From Starkeya sp. ORNL1 (GTDB lineage: Bacteria > Pseudomonadota > Alphaproteobacteria > Rhizobiales > Xanthobacteraceae): 64,000 bases of DNA. The position numbers and the translations under genes were made by a program. Positions 61,974-64,000 of this stretch are shown one piece after another (within the stretch, counting starts at the first letter, position 1; each line of letters begins with the position of its first letter). The stretch lies in contig NZ_CP048834.1 of NCBI RefSeq assembly GCF_012971745.1, forward strand, positions 496,001 to 560,000, in the 5' to 3' direction. The notes under the pieces were generated by a model. That model did not search any database and was not told the origin of the DNA. It saw nothing but the letters and a program-made list of their open reading frames with translations.

Positions 61974-62714
61974 ATGGAGTGGACCGACGACGGCGTCATT
62001 CTCGGCGTGCGGCGCCATGGCGAAGGCAACGCCATCGTCGAATTGCTGACGGCTGCCCATGGCCGGCATCTCGGCCTGGTGCGCGGCGGCGCCTCGCGCC
62101 GTCACGCGCCGTCGCTGCAGCCCGGCAATGCGGTGCGGGCGACGTGGCGGGCGCGGCTCGACGAACATCTCGGCAGCTATGCCATCGAGGTGACGCGCGC
62201 TCGCGCCGACCGGCTGATGGACCATGCCCACGCTGCCTTCGCGCTCGGCCATATGGCGGCGCTGGTACGACTGCTGCCGGAGCGCGATCCGCATCCGGAA
62301 CTCTACGGGCTGTTCGACGAGATGGTGGAGCAGCTCGACGCGGCCTCGCTCGCCGGCATGATGGTGGCGCGCTTCGAGCTGGTGATGCTGTCGGAACTCG
62401 GCTTCGGGCTGGAGCTCGACCGATGCGCGGCGACCGGCGGGCGCAATGACCTGCTCTATGTATCGCCGAAATCGGGCCGGGCGGTCAGCGCCTCCGCCGG
62501 TGAGCCGTGGCGCGGCCAATTGCTCGACCTGCCGTATTTCCTGGTGGGGGAGGTGGCCGAGCTGCCCGGTGCCAAGGAGATCGACGCGGCCTTTGCGCTG
62601 ACCGGCTTCTTCCTGGCGCGGCGGGCCTTCGAGCCGCGCGGGCTCTCCATGCCGGAGACCCGCGCGGCGTTCCTGGCTGCGCTGGCACGCGAACGCACCA
62701 GCGCACGCTCATGA
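61974..62714 (+). CDS. recO: DNA repair protein RecO
   Basis: 246 residues. An N-terminal OB fold ([40 protein letters not shown]) is followed by a helical domain with one conserved Cys region ([10 protein letters not shown] near residue 148); the usual four-Cys zinc site of RecO is not complete. RecO loads RecA at gaps with RecF/RecR. It follows era across the 61-bp repeat and an untranslated gap of about 80 bp. Confidence 0.93.
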   Translation: MEWTDDGVILGVRRHGEGNAIVELLTAAHGRHLGLVRGGASRRHAPSLQPGNAVRATWRARLDEHLGSYAIEVTRARADRLMDHAHAAFALGHMAALVRLLPERDPHPELYGLFDEMVEQLDAASLAGMMVARFELVMLSELGFGLELDRCAATGGRNDLLYVSPKSGRAVSASAGEPWRGQLLDLPYFLVGEVAELPGAKEIDAAFALTGFFLARRAFEPRGLSMPETRAAFLAALARERTSARS

Positions 62715-62722
62715 TCGAGAGG

Positions 62723-63019
62723 TCAGTTGATGCGGACGGTGAAGCCACGGTCGCCGTAATAGCGGCCATTGTGGTAGTAGCGCGGGCCGGCCCAGACGCG
62801 ATCGCAATCGCGGACGGTAACGCGGGTGCGCTTGCCCCACTGGTTGGTGCGCCACACCGTGCGGTTCCTGCAGACGGTACGCCACGCTACGTCCTGCACG
62901 AGCGGGGCGGCGGTTTCACGGGCCAGTCCCGGTGCGGCGAGCGGGGTGGCAGATGCCGAACCGGCAGCAAACAGGCCGAGCGCAGCAGAACCGAAAGCGG
63001 CAAGCACAAAATTACGCAT
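62723..63019 (-). CDS. Small secreted protein of unknown function
   Basis: 98 residues. A signal peptide (MRNFVLAAFGSAALGLFAAG, cleavage near SASA) is followed by a basic, aromatic mature part with two Cys (TVCRNRTVW, VRDCDRVW) and a C-terminal YYHNGRYYGDRGF. Similar GYYG/RYYG-type small exported proteins are common in rhizobia. GGAGGC lies 6 nt before the ATG. Convergent with recO, 8 bp from its stop. Function unknown. Confidence 0.8.
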   Translation of the reverse strand: MRNFVLAAFGSAALGLFAAGSASATPLAAPGLARETAAPLVQDVAWRTVCRNRTVWRTNQWGKRTRVTVRDCDRVWAGPRYYHNGRYYGDRGFTVRIN

Positions 63020-63340
63020 GAAAGCCTCCATGGGGGCGTTGAGTCGCCGACCGGGAGAACTTTTACCGACGGATTCGGTTCCGAACGTGAATGAAGTTGC
63101 GAAATTCAGCCATAAGCGTGAATGCTTATTCAGACAAACTGACATGCCGGCGAAGTAACACGTTAGGGTGGTAACTTCGCACTCCGGATTTGCTGATTCG
63201 CAGCTTGCGCGCGCGAAATATTACAGAGATTTAATCCGCGTCCGAGACGCCAGAATTCACGCTCACCACGGACGTTCGCTACTTGTTCACGTCACGCTCT
63301 CGATGTAGCCAAGAAACCATGAAAACCATGGACAAGAATC
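63020..63340. other. Gene-free divergent region
   Basis: 321 bp between the divergent small secreted protein gene and parC, with AT-rich parts near 63100-63240 that probably hold the promoters. No repeat or other gene is seen. Confidence 0.4.
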
Positions 63341-64000
63341 ATGGGTGAGAGACCGATTCCGCCGGATGGCGGCTCGATCGAGCCGGTTGGCCTGAAGGCG
63401 GCGCTCGAGGAGCGCTACCTCGCCTATGCGCTCTCCACCATCATGCACCGCGCGCTGCCGGACGCCCGCGACGGGCTGAAACCGGTGCACCGGCGCATCC
63501 TCTATGGCATGCGGCTGCTGCGGCTCGATCCCGGCACGGCGTTCAAGAAATCGGCGAAGATCGTCGGCGACGTGATGGGTACCTTCCATCCGCACGGCGA
63601 CCAGGCGATCTATGACGCGCTGGTGCGCCTCGCGCAGGATTTCTCGCAGCGTTATCCGCTGGTCGACGGGCAGGGCAATTTCGGCAATATCGACGGCGAC
63701 AACGCCGCAGCGCACCGCTACACCGAAGCGCGCATGACCGAAGTCGCGCGCCTGATGCTCGACGGCATCGACGAGGACGCGGTCGCCTTCCGTCCTAATT
63801 ATGACGGCCAGAGCGAGGAGCCGGTCGTCCTTCCCGCCGCCTTCCCGAACCTGCTGGCGAACGGCTCGACCGGCATCGCGGTGGGCATGGCGACCTCGAT
63901 CCCGCCGCACAATGCGGCCGAGCTGATCGATGCCTGCCTGCATCTCATCGATAATCGCTCGGCTACCACCGACGATCTGATGCGCTTCGTGAAGGGGCCG
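63341..64000 (+). CDS. parC: DNA topoisomerase IV subunit A, 5-prime part
   Basis: 220 codons, open to the window end. The start [22 protein letters not shown] leads into the type IIA topoisomerase breakage-reunion domain: [32 protein letters not shown] near residue 28, [22 protein letters not shown] near residue 80, the active-site Tyr in [12 protein letters not shown] near residue 128, and [22 protein letters not shown] near residue 170. ParC rather than GyrA is suggested by the short N-terminus and [19 protein letters not shown]. The gene continues beyond the window. Confidence 0.93.
   Translation, partial: MGERPIPPDGGSIEPVGLKAALEERYLAYALSTIMHRALPDARDGLKPVHRRILYGMRLLRLDPGTAFKKSAKIVGDVMGTFHPHGDQAIYDALVRLAQDFSQRYPLVDGQGNFGNIDGDNAAAHRYTEARMTEVARLMLDGIDEDAVAFRPNYDGQSEEPVVLPAAFPNLLANGSTGIAVGMATSIPPHNAAELIDACLHLIDNRSATTDDLMRFVKGP

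Noticed and set aside
61974..62714. RecO with an incomplete zinc-binding Cys set
   Set aside because: Loss of the zinc Cys residues is common in RecO of several lineages, so it is not evidence for a broken gene.

Overview
The window is 64 kb of GC-rich chromosomal DNA from an alphaproteobacterium, most likely of the Hyphomicrobiales and perhaps close to Xanthobacteraceae (Ancylobacter/Starkeya-like). The basis is the core gene order pyrE-pdxJ-acpS-lepB-rnc-era-recO-parC, rpoZ next to a long bifunctional RelA/SpoT gene, dapA near smpB, an accessory complex I NDUFS4-like subunit, and many small secreted proteins of rhizobial type. Assignment to genus is inference.

Region 1 (1 to about 9.1 kb) is accessory. 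It holds two copies of an unknown about 97-residue protein (134-430 and 6958-7248, both minus), an XRE-type regulator, a split two-subunit ChrA chromate transporter coupled to a phospholipase-D-like protein, the remnant of a short-chain dehydrogenase, a ProC-like reductase coupled to a MarC-family membrane protein, an orphan TctC/Bug binding protein, and a run of unknown small minus-strand genes below a methyltransferase.

Region 2 (9.2-21.3 kb) is metabolic and regulatory. It has a GFA-family protein, GabD, an OxlT-type oxalate/formate antiporter behind a palindrome-rich leader, and a nitrilase-type amidase next to a ureohydrolase; with GabD these two could degrade arginine-derived guanidino compounds through GABA. 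It also has a VOC protein divergent from a TetR regulator, a nucleotide-sugar epimerase, and a Crp-like regulator followed by two related small helical proteins.

Region 3 (20.4-29.0 kb) is the most striking accessory locus. A LysR regulator is divergent from a tightly coupled six-gene operon: phosphonoacetate hydrolase (PhnA), a second alkaline-phosphatase-superfamily hydrolase, and a complete peptide/opine-type ABC importer with a Tat-exported binding protein, two permeases and a fused double ATPase. It looks like a phosphonate or phosphoester uptake-and-cleavage system whose real substrate is not obvious.

Region 4 (29.0-37.1 kb) carries a DUF6600 protein with a long Gln/Pro/Asp/Arg repeat tail, an ABM monooxygenase, a nitronate monooxygenase, a Cys-type sulfatase, and three integral membrane proteins (DUF202, BASS-like, DUF1622).

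Region 5 (37.1-64.0 kb) is mostly core genome: tRNA-Glu, tRNA-Pro and tRNA-Arg, glyoxalase I, a sirtuin, a double cold-shock protein, an M29 aminopeptidase, an OmpA-like protein with four internal repeats followed by two micro-proteins, a soluble lytic transglycosylase, dapA, a broken parDE module, smpB, efp divergent from epmA, a family 5 uracil-DNA glycosylase, a NYN protein, rpoZ, rsh, a CsbD-like protein, and the pyrE to parC block; parC runs off the right end. Dispersed palindromic repeats (a 61-bp element whose first bases form the stop codon of two genes, and REP-like inverted pairs) sit between genes.
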